NCBI GenBank assembly: GCA_033032175.1 | Contig: CM065310.1 | Coordinates: forward strand, 4,836,001 to 4,900,000 | Length of the DNA: 64,000 nucleotides | DNA from: Saturnia japonica | Taxonomy: Eukaryota > Arthropoda > Insecta > Lepidoptera > Saturniidae | Reading direction: 5' to 3' | In this document: positions 10,026 to 22,320 of the stretch, piece after piece | Layout of the letters: the number at the start of each line of letters is the position of its first letter | Position numbering within the stretch: the stretch's first letter is position 1 | The notes under the pieces: model-generated | Told to the model about the DNA's origin: nothing | The model's database searches: none | The model's input: only the letters and a program-made list of their open reading frames with translations | Made by a program: the position numbers and the translations under genes

Positions 10026-11800
10026 TCTATACATATAAAATGCTTTGTCCTGAATGACTGACTGACGGATCAATGCACAGCCTAAACCGCTGATCGTAGA
10101 TAGCTGAAACTTGGAGGGTGTGTTTTTTGTATGACGTAGGCATCAGATAAGAAAGGATTTTCTGAAATTCTACCCCTAAGGGGGTGAAAACGAGGGGGCA
10201 AAATTTGTATGGGACAACGTGATTTCTTGGTTCAATCTACTTCAAATTTTACATAAACCTTTTTTAACAGAATTGATGGAAGACGTGTTTCGTATTTTAT
10301 TGAAATTCATCCCCTATAATTTCGTGTTACATAATTATCTATTAAAAAATCTGATCGCGAATATGAAATTTAAAAAATAACTGTCAGATTGCCTGTATAT
10401 CCGAAAATAACTCATAAACGGCTTGACCGATTTTTATAAAACGCGTAATTCTGTAATGTATTGAGAATATTTACTGAAATAAAATGAAAGGATACCACCA
10501 AATTAATCTAAATTAGTTTATCTTTACATAATTTTCAATAAAATCTATAAATGGAAATATAGGATTTTTGAAGTGAAAACTTCTATATGAAGGTTTTGTT
10601 AAGGAGTAAACTCATGTAAGTCGTCATCGACATGGTCACGTGACGTGTTAACGATAAACGTTGTCTTTGTAGCAATTTAACCAAAAAATTAAGAACATCA
10701 TTCCTTTTTTTAATACCTACAATTACTATGCAATGTGTATTTTATAGTAATTTAGGAGTTATTTTACTAACGTGATAAAACAAATTTGTTGTGTGAAACA
10801 ATTATGTTTTACAAGTTTTAATTTAAGATGAAACGATTAATTTGGATATCTAAAAACAACAACTGTTTGTTTATAGTTTTAAGTTTTCACTTCTGTCGGT
10901 ATTCCCCATGACTGCTTTTTCTTTTTTTCTTTTCCAACAATATTCATAGATAGCCAGCCCTGTACGGGTTGGTTTAAATTATCACAAAATTGGTTTGATA
11001 TTATTGTCACACTTAAGTATATTTTTTTAAAGCACGCATATTAATAATTTAAGGCTGGGCTTTTATTATTATTTTTAAATATTTTTTAGATAAATATTAA
11101 GAATATTTTTAAATATTTAAATTAGTAACAAAATCTATTCTATCTACATTTCTACAATACATGACGTTGTTTGTTATTTTTGGCTACCAAGATGGATATT
11201 AAATTACACTGACCAGACATAGTATAAACTTTATAGTATAAAACGTAGGTACACTGGAAAATAATGGTTTATAAAAATAAAGTTATTAAATAAACTTAGC
11301 TTTTCGTAAAGGATTGCAAAACTGAACATTTTTGTATGCCTTCCATATATATTCCCCGAAGTGTTAGGCAGAGATGTACTAATGTATAATACCCAAAGTT
11401 CGCTGGGTATATTTTTGGTCCCATTTAAGTAATATGGGAGAGCTTATTGCAATTAATCGAGGACAAAGCCAATTTCCGAGCTGCTACTGAGAATTTCATA
11501 GAATAACCCAAAACACTTTGCTCGACCTGGGTGGGAATCGAACCCAGAACCTCGAGCATAGGCATCAATCAGTCTTTATTTATTTTAGATAATATCGGTA
11601 TGATTGTTAAACTGTGATATGGATTGATATTTAAAATTATTTTAGTTGGGTATTATCAATGCTTAAACGGGTCGAATATCGTATGGTGAGATTGAGGCGA
11701 GGTGAGGTTTTTATTAATAGTTGCTATTTTTCATACACGAAATACGAAATATAAATATAAAAATAAAAACTACATGGACGAAGTCGCGGGAAACAGCTAG
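10026..11800 (+). mobile_element. Helitron-like non-autonomous element with nested SINE
   Basis: The segment starts TCTATACATATAAAATGC directly after an A. It ends GTCGCGGGAAACAGCTAG directly before a T. That is the A|TC...CTAG|T pattern of Helitrons. The first 200 bp ('ctgactgacggatcaatgc', 'gtagatagctgaaacttgga') belong to a block frequently seen in lepidopteran genomes. No Rep/helicase is encoded. A SINE copy lies inside at 11341-11563. I cannot see a convincing terminal hairpin just before CTAG, which weakens the call. Two unrelated repeats whose ends happen to fit is the alternative. Confidence 0.42.
11341..11563 (-). mobile_element. tRNA-derived SINE, head truncated
   Basis: Minus-strand copy of the SINE family found eight times here. 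The B-box region 'gggttcgattccc' and the conserved body are present, but the A-box end is lost beyond 11563. It lies within the Helitron-like element, so it inserted later or was carried along. Confidence 0.7.
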
Positions 11801-12424
11801 TGTTTTATATAAATCTTTGTATCTTTTATCTTCAGGTACTAGAGACGTTTGTTTATGCTTTTGTTATTTGTAAATACACTTTATGATCCACGATTAGATT
11901 ATAAGATAGATAAGTCTTTCTTGCCTCATGTGACAAAAACGCATTACATGCTTTAAAAAAAATGTTCTAATATATTCAGACGCTGCTTTTTTTAAATCAA
12001 CTACTCAATACCGTCTGTTTCGACGGTGCTTACCATGTATAACCGATTAATTTGACCTCAAAAAGAGAATATAAAATTACCAAAGCAAAAGAATTCCCCG
12101 GGGAACATTACCTCACGTCTCAACTCTCGAGCGATGTTGTAAAAGAGATACAAAAAGGGTAAAGTTAAGGAAGGCTCGGTGTAAATTACCGAAGCATGAA
12201 AGAGGGATAATAATTATAAGGGGTGAAGGGAGAACAATTGCCGGAAAACAGTGATTAACAGGATTCCCTCCCGATTCTCTCATTAATGTTGTGCTAATTA
12301 TCAATTTCGATTTGTGATATTCGTTGGCTCCACTGTAATTTGATTCGGTTCAGTGATATCATTACGTGATTATATATCATATAATTAGGCTACACGCGAG
12401 TATTAAACAGTAATTAATTACGAC
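11801..12424. other. Intergenic, no gene recognised
   Basis: AT-rich. Contains a perfect 12-bp palindrome TTCCCCGGGGAA at about 12095-12106. No exon is recognised. Confidence 0.4.
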
Positions 12425-12760
12425 TCGTAATTTTATTTTTACTTTTTTTTTAGATTATATAATATGATCTTATAGCTTACAATTTTGAAATGATATGTAC
12501 TCCCTGTATACAAACTTTAATTAAAATTAAATTCAATAATAAATTATATCCAATAATAACATTAATTTAAGTAAATTAATAAATTAAGGAAACTAAGGAA
12601 AGTACTATTGATAATTCTTATACCCTATCCTTTGAAGGATAATTGAATAAATCATCATTATCAGGATAAATCAACTGAAGGGTGATAAAAATGATATCTA
12701 CAGAATTTCATCAATTTTTATTTCATTAATTCTTTTTTGAGTTAAATCGAGATGTAACAT
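12425..12760 (+). repeat. Dispersed repeat (copy 2 of the 7262-7560 family)
   Basis: Shares the 'ctcgtaattttatttttact' head and the 'gagttaaatc' block followed by an 'acatacagaaat' type motif. Diverged, non-coding. Confidence 0.38.
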
Positions 12761-13079
12761 CGGACATACAGAAATAGCTGTCTATCACAAAAATATACTA
12801 CTATAAGCAGAAAAGGATTTTTGTTTGTTTGTGTTTTATATGGCTTATATATAAGTGATATGCATATGCTAATACAGATTTTTTGTAGATATACTAAAGG
12901 CCAATATTTTTGTAAAACATTGTATTTCCGTATCATTAATGATTTCGCCAGCACACGAGGATAAAGTATTTCGGGAGGGCTTCCACTTCTGACTTAACAA
13001 AAATCAATACTTAAGGTTAGCTGAGAGTTATAGCTTAATGTTAGATAGCATACCTATACTATTGTTATTATACCTCGTG

Positions 13080-13191
13080 AATCTGGCTATCATATAGAAA
13101 AACATTTCTTTCAAATCCGACTAGTAGCTCCTGAGATTAGCGTGTCTAAAGAAACAAAAAACTTTTCCGCTTTATTATAAGTATAGATTAG
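13080..13191 (-). repeat. Lepidopteran dispersed repeat
   Basis: On the minus strand this begins TCTATACTTATAATAAAG after an A, then 'acgctaatctcaggagct'. It is the clearest copy of the family also seen at 2636-2835, 13940-14025, 31520-31637 and 38590-38700. Confidence 0.55.
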
Positions 13192-13939
13192 GATTTTGTG
13201 TAAATTGGCAGAAATATGACGATGATTGCAGCGTAAACCAACAGAGTTATCTGTAATAAAGGAAAAAAAAATTAAGGCATATGCTCTGCTACCCATGAGA
13301 AGCTACTGCTTGGTTGCTGGTGAAATATAAATTGGTAAAAAATATTCCATTAGAATCTAATCTAGATTTTAAATTATAAAGGTCATTAAATAAAACTAGC
13401 CATCTGAAAGTCACTCACCAAGCCTTTGCCCTCTGGCTATCACTCGAATACTCCGTCTTTCTAACATAGTAAGCCCCGAACAATTCCAATTAGAGCATGT
13501 ACACAATAGAAGCGTTCGATCACAAACGTGGAACCATTGTATCTTGATCAATAGAATGAATCTAGACTCTATTATCTTATTTACTACGATTGAATTCTGA
13601 TAGACAAAGACGTTAATTTTACGAATCTAGTCATTAAATAGTTTCACCATTATTATTTCAAACAACACTAAGCGTACTCCAGCTAATTATATTACTTCCG
13701 TTGCAAAGGAAACAATAATGAACTTAACTGAAATTTATTCGATAATCTCTCCACCGCGTCATCTTCAACGCGCCCGTGTAAGTTTATTTGTGTGTATGTA
13801 AGTTTGTTCTCTTCTCGTTCTTGCCAGATTGCTTGACGTCCATAGTTACTGATTTGCTCCGTATGGTTATAGCGTAAAATTATATATCTTATAACCTTCG
13901 TCAATAAATAAGCTATTAAATTCAAAAATATTTTTAAAA
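13192..13939. other. Intergenic, no gene recognised
   Basis: Nothing assignable was seen. The open frames here are short, without motifs or splice context. Confidence 0.4.
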
Positions 13940-14025
13940 TAATATTTAGTAGTTACAGAAATTAGCGCGTTCAAACACACAAACAAAGTCAAAACAATCT
14001 CTTGAGCTTTATAATCTTCTTATTT
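13940..14025 (-). repeat. Lepidopteran dispersed repeat, diverged copy
   Basis: Contains 'gtagttacagaaattagcgcgttc' on the plus strand, matching the minus-strand core of the 13080-13191 family. Confidence 0.45.
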
Positions 14026-14918
14026 AAAAAAGTATTTCGTGCGTCTGTAAGTTATCTTGAACGATTTGACCAATGAAACTCGTATGTATTCATATAATGT
14101 ATTATGGTTATAAGATATGGTCACCAAACTTAGTTGTATAAAAAGGCATTTTGCAAAACAAGAAAATGATCATAAATGTTGATAAAGAACACTCAGTTAA
14201 GCACCATACGAACCTTAGTGCACGTAGGTGCTAAACATTTTGGGTTCGGGTCTCATAACGTAAAGGTCTAAATGAGGGTGCGCGCTCAGCTGCGTGAGAC
14301 AGGTAAAGAATAAATCTTGCCCCTTTTTGAGGTAACGTATCGAAAAAGTCGTCAATTGCTTATGTAACCTTCAAGTTAGAAAGATATTTCAATTTATAAT
14401 AGGGGTAGTATCATGAAATGGTATTATAAATGTTTTCTTTAATGTAATGTAACTAGATTAATTTACAACCGCACAAGGCAGTTGAAAGTGAATTTTATAT
14501 TGTTAGTTTATATACTAAGATCCAGAAACACATTACTAATTTTTCGGGCAATACGTTCAAGGGCCATGTCAAGCAGGTTTTACTGTAAAAAGATCGATGT
14601 AAGATATTATCGATTTGATCGTTATGCGATTTCTGGAAGTGATTCCCTTTCTGTTTCTTTAATTAACATGGATAGATTATCTGTAAATATTATTTTGACA
14701 GTTGAAAAAAAAAGAAAAAAATAAACCCGATAGAGTTTCTTGGCGATTTTTCTCAATGACTGGGATATTTTGACGCTCTTAAATGATTTATTAGGGTTTA
14801 AGCTTAATAAATTAACGTTTTATTTTGATTTTAATTGAGCCGATAAGTCGTAGCATCGGATGCAGAGGCTTATTTTATATAATATATATTACAAAAATAT
14901 ACGACTTCAATATCATTT
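14026..14918. other. Intergenic, no gene recognised
   Basis: AT-rich sequence without a recognised gene. An 80-codon plus-strand frame at 14482-14724 has an AT-biased, motif-free translation ending in a lysine run, and I do not call it. Confidence 0.4.
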
Positions 14919-15150
14919 AACATAACATAACACACCATCACGCCTTTATCCCCGAAGGGTTATGCAGAGGTATACCTACAGTTCGCCGGGTATATTTTTA
15001 TGACCCTTATAATAGGGGGCGAGCCTATTGCCATTAATAGGGCACAAAGCCAAACTTCATAGAAAACACCAATAACACTTAGCTCGACCTGGGAAACGAA
15101 ACCAAAACCACTATAACAGTCGCGCTTACGACCTCTAGGCTAATGAGGTA
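14919..15150 (-). mobile_element. tRNA-derived SINE, near full length
   Basis: On the minus strand the order is tRNA-like head ('cattagcctagaggtcgtaagcgcg'), then the body ('gaagtttggctttgtgccc'), then the conserved 'cccttcggggataaaggcg' tail and (TTATG)n repeats. The B box is degraded ('ggttttggtttcgtttccc'). Confidence 0.8.
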
Positions 15151-15162
15151 GTTATTAAAAAA

Positions 15163-15470
15163 ATTACGCCTATCTCTTATGCATAAGCCACAATGAGCTC
15201 TTTAGTGACAAACGATTGTTAATAATTAAAATATGATTTAAAAACATTATTTTTAGACATGGCATATCAATTCTTACGAACAAAAGTTACTTCATCATGA
15301 AGACAAATTTATAAAATAAAATTTTGCTCTTTATAGCATGTTATTTGGACGCATAGTTTAGGGGACTTGCGGGAAGAACAATTAACTATAATAGACTCCA
15401 CGGGTGCGTTGGCGTTGCGGTGTTTGTCGGATAAAGTTAACACGGGTGAAACCATGGGACACACCTAGTA
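15163..15470 (+). repeat. Dispersed repeat (copy 1) ending in CTAG
   Basis: Matches 43433-43640 in the same orientation, with shared 'cctatctcttatgcataag' and 'catgttatttggacgcata'. It ends '...gacacacctag' before T, a Helitron-like terminus. Non-coding. Confidence 0.5.
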
Positions 15471-16504
15471 GTTGTAAAAAATAACATCTTTCAAACACTC
15501 AGCTCAAATGAAGATTTTTAATCCAAAATATTGTTTTATTTATATCCAGAAGATGCTAAGTCACTATAAATGATTAAGTCGATGCCTAAGTGTCATTTAA
15601 AACAACATAAAAACGCTTAGCGAAGGCGAAACGGTAGCAGACCTTCAATTTATGAGACAACTTTTTTGTGTCACTTTTATTAATTAGCAGAGAGAGGTCG
15701 GGCCCTTAGGGCGTAAAGTTCCCTCTGTCTAATGGTTCTGTAACTTTGAAGTTAAAAATGTCACTGTAAATCTGTTGACAGATGCCAGTATAAAGCGTAA
15801 GTTTTTTTCCTTGAAGAGGCAAATCTTAATTGTTTTTTTTTTTATCTTACGAAATTTAATTATAAACAACGGGGCCTTCTTTTTTGGATAAACATTTTTA
15901 ATTCCCTACTTCAATTATTGTAACGATTTACATATTGTATTTATAATGGGTATTCTGTTTCTCAACAAGTTTTCTTTGTTACTAACAATGCTTAACGTAT
16001 GGATTCCTTTTTAATACATAAATTAAATTGAACCAAGATTTCACTTCTTGGTTTCTTTGTAGACTTGTAAAATAAAATCAATTATCTATTAAGTACTTGA
16101 TTTCGTCAAATAAGCAATATATAATATTCAAATTTAAAAATAATTAAGTATATTAATTCCATTATACATCGTTTTATCGTTGTTTGTAAAATTTAACAAA
16201 GTAATTTCTGAATGTAATTGACTTATTTCCAAAATTCCATCAACGAAAACACATCCACTGTTAGAAATAGGCCTCCCCTAAACATCGCCTGGTCGTTCGC
16301 TGCTCGTATTCAGCATTATATATTGGTTAACATAGCACAGCATATACTGGCAGATTTTTTTAAATGTTGTATAACATATATAGTGTGTTACATAGGAATA
16401 AAATTCAATAGATTTTACTCTAAGGTTACCGTTAAATTAACATCCATAATTCCGTATAGCAACATAGAACATGTTTACTTGCGAAAACCTAAACCTTGTA
16501 CTAA
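15471..16504. other. Intergenic, no gene recognised
   Basis: AT-rich sequence. A 96-codon plus-strand frame at 16218-16508 shows no recognisable domain. Confidence 0.4.
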
Positions 16505-16760
16505 CTAGGCTTCTCTTACGCCAGGGAACAGTTGCGCATCTGACACGCTGGCATATTCAAACTTTAGCACTTCGCTTGTAAACACACGGTTGAGCGTTAT
16601 GTTTATGGGCGCTTGTGAAACGCCAGGTGCGACCTGATATTTATTAAGGAGAAAAGTTTTGAAGCATGTAAGGCCTAAACTAGTTCGTCTGGCATCGCAT
16701 GAACATAAAGCTCCCACGAAATTATTAGCCTTGTTGCGTGTAAGTAAAATTTACCATAAA
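16505..16760 (-). other. Unassigned open frame
   Basis: A minus-strand frame of at least 70 codons, open for some codons upstream of its first ATG, lies in DNA more GC-rich than its neighbours. The translation (for example NKYQVAPGVSQAPINITLN) is not low-complexity. I recognise no family, splice structure or start. It could be an eroded transposon exon, a host exon or chance. Confidence 0.2.
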
Positions 16761-18330
16761 CCACAATATGTCAGGTTCGTGTGATGTTGAAATAGAATAT
16801 GCTCTGTTAATTTGAATTGATTTGAAATTTAGATTAGGTAACTAAAATTCTAGGCAGCATGACAGGCATTGAGAGTTATTTGAAAGTTGTGTGTAACTTA
16901 CTAATCTATCTAGGTCCAATTAATACAATAGAGGTCGCTGGTTTGCACTGGGTCCCAGTAAACTTATGGTCGGGCGAGTATGATTAGAGTTGGATAAGCT
17001 AATTGCTTCATACCCTTGCAAAAATACTAAATTTAGATTTACTGCTATAATAGTGTCCATAAATTAGGATTCGATAAAAAAAAAAAAAATTTTGCTAACG
17101 CTACTTACTATATTAGCATTACTCGCAATGTATCCAATTATTAGTTAAAATTAAGAAAAATCAATTCAAAGGATTTTTTAAAGAAATATGAAACCTCGTA
17201 TGGAATGAAATGAAATCCAAATAATATCGTTGATGTATTTAACAATATTAAATAAATTCTTACTGTCATATAATAAAAAGGCACAAATAACTAAACTCAA
17301 ATAATAATTTACTTTCCAAAAATATAATAATATATTTTTAGATTATTACATGTATAATATCTTTAGGACTTGCAGCATAATTAGTGATTTCCAAGCCTAA
17401 TAAAAAATCCTTATAAGCAGATTCTCTCCGCGAATATGAAACTTAATGCACAGAAAAAATATTCCGTAAATTTTTCAGTATTTGTTTGTACAATGATCGT
17501 AAAATTCTCGAGAGCTGGAACGTGTAGTGTTCTTTTTTGTATATTTACCAAGTTTCCCTCGCTCCGTTACGAGGATAAGCACCACTTTATACTTTCTCTA
17601 GTGCGGGAAATGTAAGTACTAGTTTCACGCCCTTTTGAGGTATTTACGTCCCCACAAGGCTATACGCGGTTCCAAGGACGTTTTACAAAAATTTACCGAG
17701 AATTATTATAAATTAAAATTTAGCTATCATAGCGAAGTCTGAATGATTGAATTGATTGAATGGTTTTTGTTTTTGTTTGTTAAAAATCTTATCCAAATCA
17801 CGGATTGCTGTACGTTGTATACTCAATTATAAACACGGATATGGTGAGGGCGGTGTGAATTGGTATTTATTTATTTATTAAACATTGACAACAATAATGC
17901 AATATTTTTGTTATTGACAATTTATGATAATAGTACTATTGTATTAATATTTATTGTCAACCACAACCTGTATTAGTCAAAAGTAATTAATAGATTAAAC
18001 TATATATACTATAGTAATTTAAAAACCAGATATAATCTTTTTAAATTCAAGTTGTAACAAAATCGAAACTACCATATTATTTCATGTAAGAAAAAATGTT
18101 CGAACGTACGTCGTTGAAGATACGTGAATAAGAATTTGTTACTTAAATATAAGACCTCGGAGTACATTGTTATTACCTATTTTTGCTGAAATAATGGTCC
18201 ATAGATAAACAGATTTAAGGTGTATTTATTTGGCGGCTAAAATACACCGGCGTTCGTTTTTCTACCAAATCTCTCTACTAACCGTCCGAAGTTGACATCC
18301 CGCTAGATACCCTCAGAAATTTACGACCTG
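16761..18330. other. Intergenic, no gene recognised
   Basis: AT-rich. At 17861-17950 a 'tatttatttatttatta' run followed by 'acattgacaac' looks like a minus-strand LINE tail, but the match is weak. Confidence 0.35.
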
Positions 18331-18560
18331 ATAAAACAAGACCAGCTACCGTAGGTCTATCGTGATGAACGATGCCTCCCCTCTGCGGAGGCCGTTATGC
18401 AGGCATCAGAGGTTCAAGGAAGGTCAGGCTAAAGCGATCACTGTACAAAGCTTGTCTGCCAAATGGATTACCCCGATTAAGTATAGATGACCTTAAACCC
18501 GTATGGGTTGACGCACAATTAGTCGAAGTTTGGATTTCAAATTGGGTACTAAAATTTTAA
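18331..18560 (+). other. Unassigned GC-richer segment with hairpin
   Basis: A 62-codon frame starts at 18372. Just inside it GCCTCC and GGAGGC form a 6-bp stem with a 7-nt loop (about 18374-18392). No family is recognised and the frame is short, so I leave it as an unexplained segment. Confidence 0.2.
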
Positions 18561-19048
18561 AATTTAATTGCATAAAATAATCCAAGACTATAAAATTACA
18601 AAAGAATCAAATGTCTATACCAGGCTTTACAAAGATTTTAAATAAATATAAGCAATTATTTTTCATAAGACATTTTTACAGCTGAATGTTGTTAGGTAAA
18701 ATTCAATACAATATATGTAATTCAATCATTCGGTTCTACAAAAGATATCTAAGGCTAAGATAAAACTGATTTCAATTTTATTTACTTCACATTTTAAATT
18801 CAGCTCCTTTAATTGAATTTACGAGGGCATCGAACTTTTGTGTGAAACGTATCAATTGATTTCATTTGATCATTTGATTTTGAATCCATTAGGCATAAAA
18901 ATGATCATGCCCTAATGATCCTTTTCAAACAAGAGTATTTAAAGGGCTGTGAATAATACTCATTCATTTTTACGCAAATTTTAACGTTAGTCCTTAATTG
19001 AAATCAAGAAACAAAAAGTGTAAGATACACAATATAATATATGTCGAT

Positions 19049-19230
19049 GTAATTATTGAAGCCGTACTAATAAATTCGTGTTCGTAACTAGCTACTATTG
19101 ACCAGCCAATATTGACTAACTGCTATTGACTAGCCACTATTGACTAACTACTATTGACTAGCTACTATTGGCTTTTCGGTGTGATTATTGAATCCATACT
19201 AATGAACGAATGTTCGTACTATTGACTGGT
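19049..19230. repeat. 14-bp minisatellite with duplicated flanks
   Basis: Between about 19092 and 19175 there are nearly six units of a 14-bp motif close to CTACTATTGACTAG. Blocks of about 42 bp on either side (19049-19090 and 19180-19224, 'attattgaa-cc-tactaat-a') are imperfect direct repeats of each other. The array therefore sits between the arms of a larger duplication with a period near 132 bp. Confidence 0.75.
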
Positions 19231-20550
19231 GACTAGCGGCAATAGCCAATAACAAAATAAATAGACTTTACTATTGACTGAACGCCTTAGAAGGCGGTCG
19301 ACGGCTAACGCACGATCACTCTTTGGCCGTTGGACTGTTAGACAATAAGATAATACTTTTTGCTTTCTGCTTGCATTTAACCCTAATGAAAACCCACTGA
19401 CGAGAAGAATCCTACGTCACTAACATATATAAATTCCAATGCAATCCCATTTTAAGTAACTTTTTGCTCTTAGCCTGGATAAAAAACCTCAACAATATAT
19501 TACTACCTACATTACTATTATCAACAGACATCTAAATCCAGCCATTTATCTAGAATTGAAAATGGGTAAACGCGCGAAGACACCCGCAGCTGGCATCCAT
19601 ACATTTTCCATAGGGGTCGTTCCGTACTCCTATTTTTACATATCAGAATGTAGCCAATTACTGAAAGGGCTTACGGTTAAGTGTTTCAAGTTATAAGCGA
19701 TCGAGGAAAGAACTATATACAATATACATAATATATGATATATATTGAATAAATTTTTCCTCGTCTATCAAATATGCTATATAATATTTGGAACTATCAG
19801 TCTGCTTTGGACAATTCATTTTGCATTTTAAAGCCTGTTTTTTTAAAAAGGGTTTCACACCACACCACGGCCCTATTTTTAAGTATGTATTTATTACATC
19901 TCTTTAACATTACTAGCGGTCGCCCAATGATCGAAATTCGCCAAGCGACTTTTTAACCATAGACTATTTTCTTTTTGACATTTGCAGTATGAACCTAAAC
20001 AATGAATAATATATAACTTGCTGTCAGTTTTAATTGAGTAACAATGCCTATATTTTGGCGGGTCTAAGTTCAATGGGTTTGTTTTTTGACCCTACATTAT
20101 GTAATATTGGTGGCGTTTTGTGTGATATAGTTTGGTTTTTGTGCATGAGGGAAGTGGAATATAAGTATAAACTGAAAGCATGCATTCTGGGATCCCACAA
20201 AAACTCTCTAGGTCGTTCTAACAAGAGAGCCACCATCTTGTTAGACGCCACTTAAAATAAATATCTAAAGGCTTGAAAACATTGACGCTGGCAAGTGCTT
20301 CTGCGGTGCCAAAACAAAAAGAAGAAGAAAACATTGGCGACTGGCGATGGATTACAATAAGAGATCGCTCTTGGTAGTCACCGTCATTTTTAGATTGCAC
20401 TATGCTTTGCATCAGACGAGTCACTTTTCAGTAATACAATATAGAACTTTACAAATAATAAAAAAAATTACAAACCAGGATCTTTAAGTTCGTTTGAGTG
20501 ACGTGACCTTTTAGTTATTAATTAATTTAATGATATTAATTTCATTTGAA
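19231..20550. other. Intergenic, no gene recognised
   Basis: AT-rich. Overlapping frames on both strands at 20034-20255 coincide with a repeat-like block ('agagagccaccatcttgttagacgcc') and are not called as genes. Confidence 0.4.
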
Positions 20551-20692
20551 ATACATAACATACCATCAAGCCTCTATCCCCGAATTTCCCCGGGTATGTT
20601 TTTAGGTGGCATGTAATAGGGGGAAAACCTATTGACATTAATCAGGCACAAAGCCAAACTCCGAGCTGCTACGAAGAATTTAATAGAAAAAC
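20551..20692 (-). mobile_element. tRNA-derived SINE, head missing
   Basis: Contains the tail and body of the SINE family but stops before the tRNA-like head, and part of the tail is lost around 20585-20595. A 5'-truncated copy. Confidence 0.7.
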
Positions 20693-21699
20693 TATAATTT
20701 GAAATTAATAAACAAAAACGCCTCCGTCTCTTCAAATGTGCCATAAGCTCGTGGTAAGAGCAACTCGCGCATAAACCATAAGTTTAATGTGATACACAAT
20801 GTTATTATTGCGCCAGACGACAGTTAACTTGCTTTTGCAGACATTGAGATTTAATGGACATATGGAACATTATCGCAACAAGTTATGTCGAATTGGAACT
20901 TTCTAATGGGGTCAGTAACTCTTGTCGTAAAAATGAAAGTTGGCTCCTCGTTTCTCATACGATTTCACAATAACAAGTTTAAGTATTACTAATAAAATAT
21001 CTAATAAGCGATTAAAACTTAGTGAGCTTGCGAATTCTGAAAAGAGTATAAAGTTTTAGCAAAAAATATCATGAAGCTAATATGGAATTCACCAGAAGTG
21101 TCTTTGAAATTTTGTTACTTTAAATTCATTACCTCTATCGTCATTTTATTTATATAGCACGCCAACAGAATAATTACAAAAAAGAAGGTGAAATTCTCCC
21201 TTCCACCACAGAACCACGTGCATAGGTGTAGGGAGCCAACTACTTTGAAATTATATAATGGACACCCAAAAACTTCTTCTATCAGCAAAAATATCACGAC
21301 TAAATTAAAGTAAATTTATGTAACAAACATCATCTGTCTGCCAGACCGACCTTAAAGCAACGTTATTGGTGATAAATTTCAACTGGCTTCTCCGGAATTA
21401 GGTATCTGATTGAATTTCTCGAATTTCCCGTGCTCCTATGAAATATTTTTATAAATGGCTTAACTTTTCTTGGAAAAAGTTCCAAATTGAATAAACGATG
21501 GACTACTTGTAAAACAAGTCTATGGTTGTAGAATTTCTTAATAATTAAATATTAAAAAAAAAATTTCTTTATGCATTTTGAAAGCAAGACTAGATTGAGC
21601 TCTGTATGACCTTCAAACGACACGGCGCGGCGTGAGGCAGGTAAGGGATGTATGAATATTATGGGACAAAACGGAGTATAAAGGGGAATTGAATGACAT
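20693..21699. other. Intergenic, no gene recognised
   Basis: AT-rich sequence. No assignable feature seen. Confidence 0.4.
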
Positions 21700-22313
21700 C
21701 TTGAAACTTCTCCGCAGAGGGCGGGCGGTCAATTTCGCTCCAGCACACCCGTCACGTCCACCCTCTCTAGCGGTAACCCAAGCCTAGGTCCGTTCCTCGG
21801 TGTGAAACCCTTGGGTCAGGCAACCGCCCGCGCGATACAAGTGACACTGTACGTGCATCACTTAGCTACCTACATACAACACTACACACGTATGAACATA
21901 CACACGTGCACACCACACAGGTACATAGGTTCTGTGAGGGACCTTTTTTTTTTCTTTTTTACGCTAGTTAGTTAGCGCTAGTTAGTGTAGAAACATTCCG
22001 ATTACTGAATACACATACGCACGGTTCCTTCCTTCCTCCCAGGAGAAAGGGAACGTGCCTATGTGTATATTTAGTTAGCTCGAATCGTAGGTGTAGGGAT
22101 TCGAATAGATCGCGACCTATTTGCGAACGCGACGACCGCCCGAGCCGAGGTCCGGCCACTTTGGCACCCTCGTGCGAGTCGTCCACAAAACTTTCGCGGC
22201 TGAGTGCCCTCTGCGCTCGCCCCCAAGTCCGGTGAAGCTGTAAAAGCCGCAGCGGCTTTAGGGCCCCTAAGGCTAACAGTGTAGTCAGTTCCAAAAAAAA
22301 AAAAAAAAAAACT
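21700..22313 (+). mobile_element. GC-rich 3' portion of a LINE with poly(A)
   Basis: GC content rises sharply at about 21700. The stretch ends with 'ggtgaagctgtaaaagccg...agtcagttcc' and a run of 19 A at about 22292-22310. The terminal 90 bp match the truncated copy at 5962-6051. Everything upstream to about 21700 is plausibly the same element, but its left edge is not fixed. A 149-codon minus-strand frame across it is a composition artefact. No reverse transcriptase motif is visible, so the clade is unknown. Confidence 0.5.
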
Positions 22314-22320
22314 TGAAAAC

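Noticed and set aside
12095..12106. Perfect palindrome TTCCCCGGGGAA
   Set aside because: A single 12-bp palindrome is expected by chance in 64 kb and nothing nearby suggests a function.
20034..20424. Competing frames on both strands
   Set aside because: Both strands are equally open and neither shows a domain. A repeat-like block covers part of the interval.
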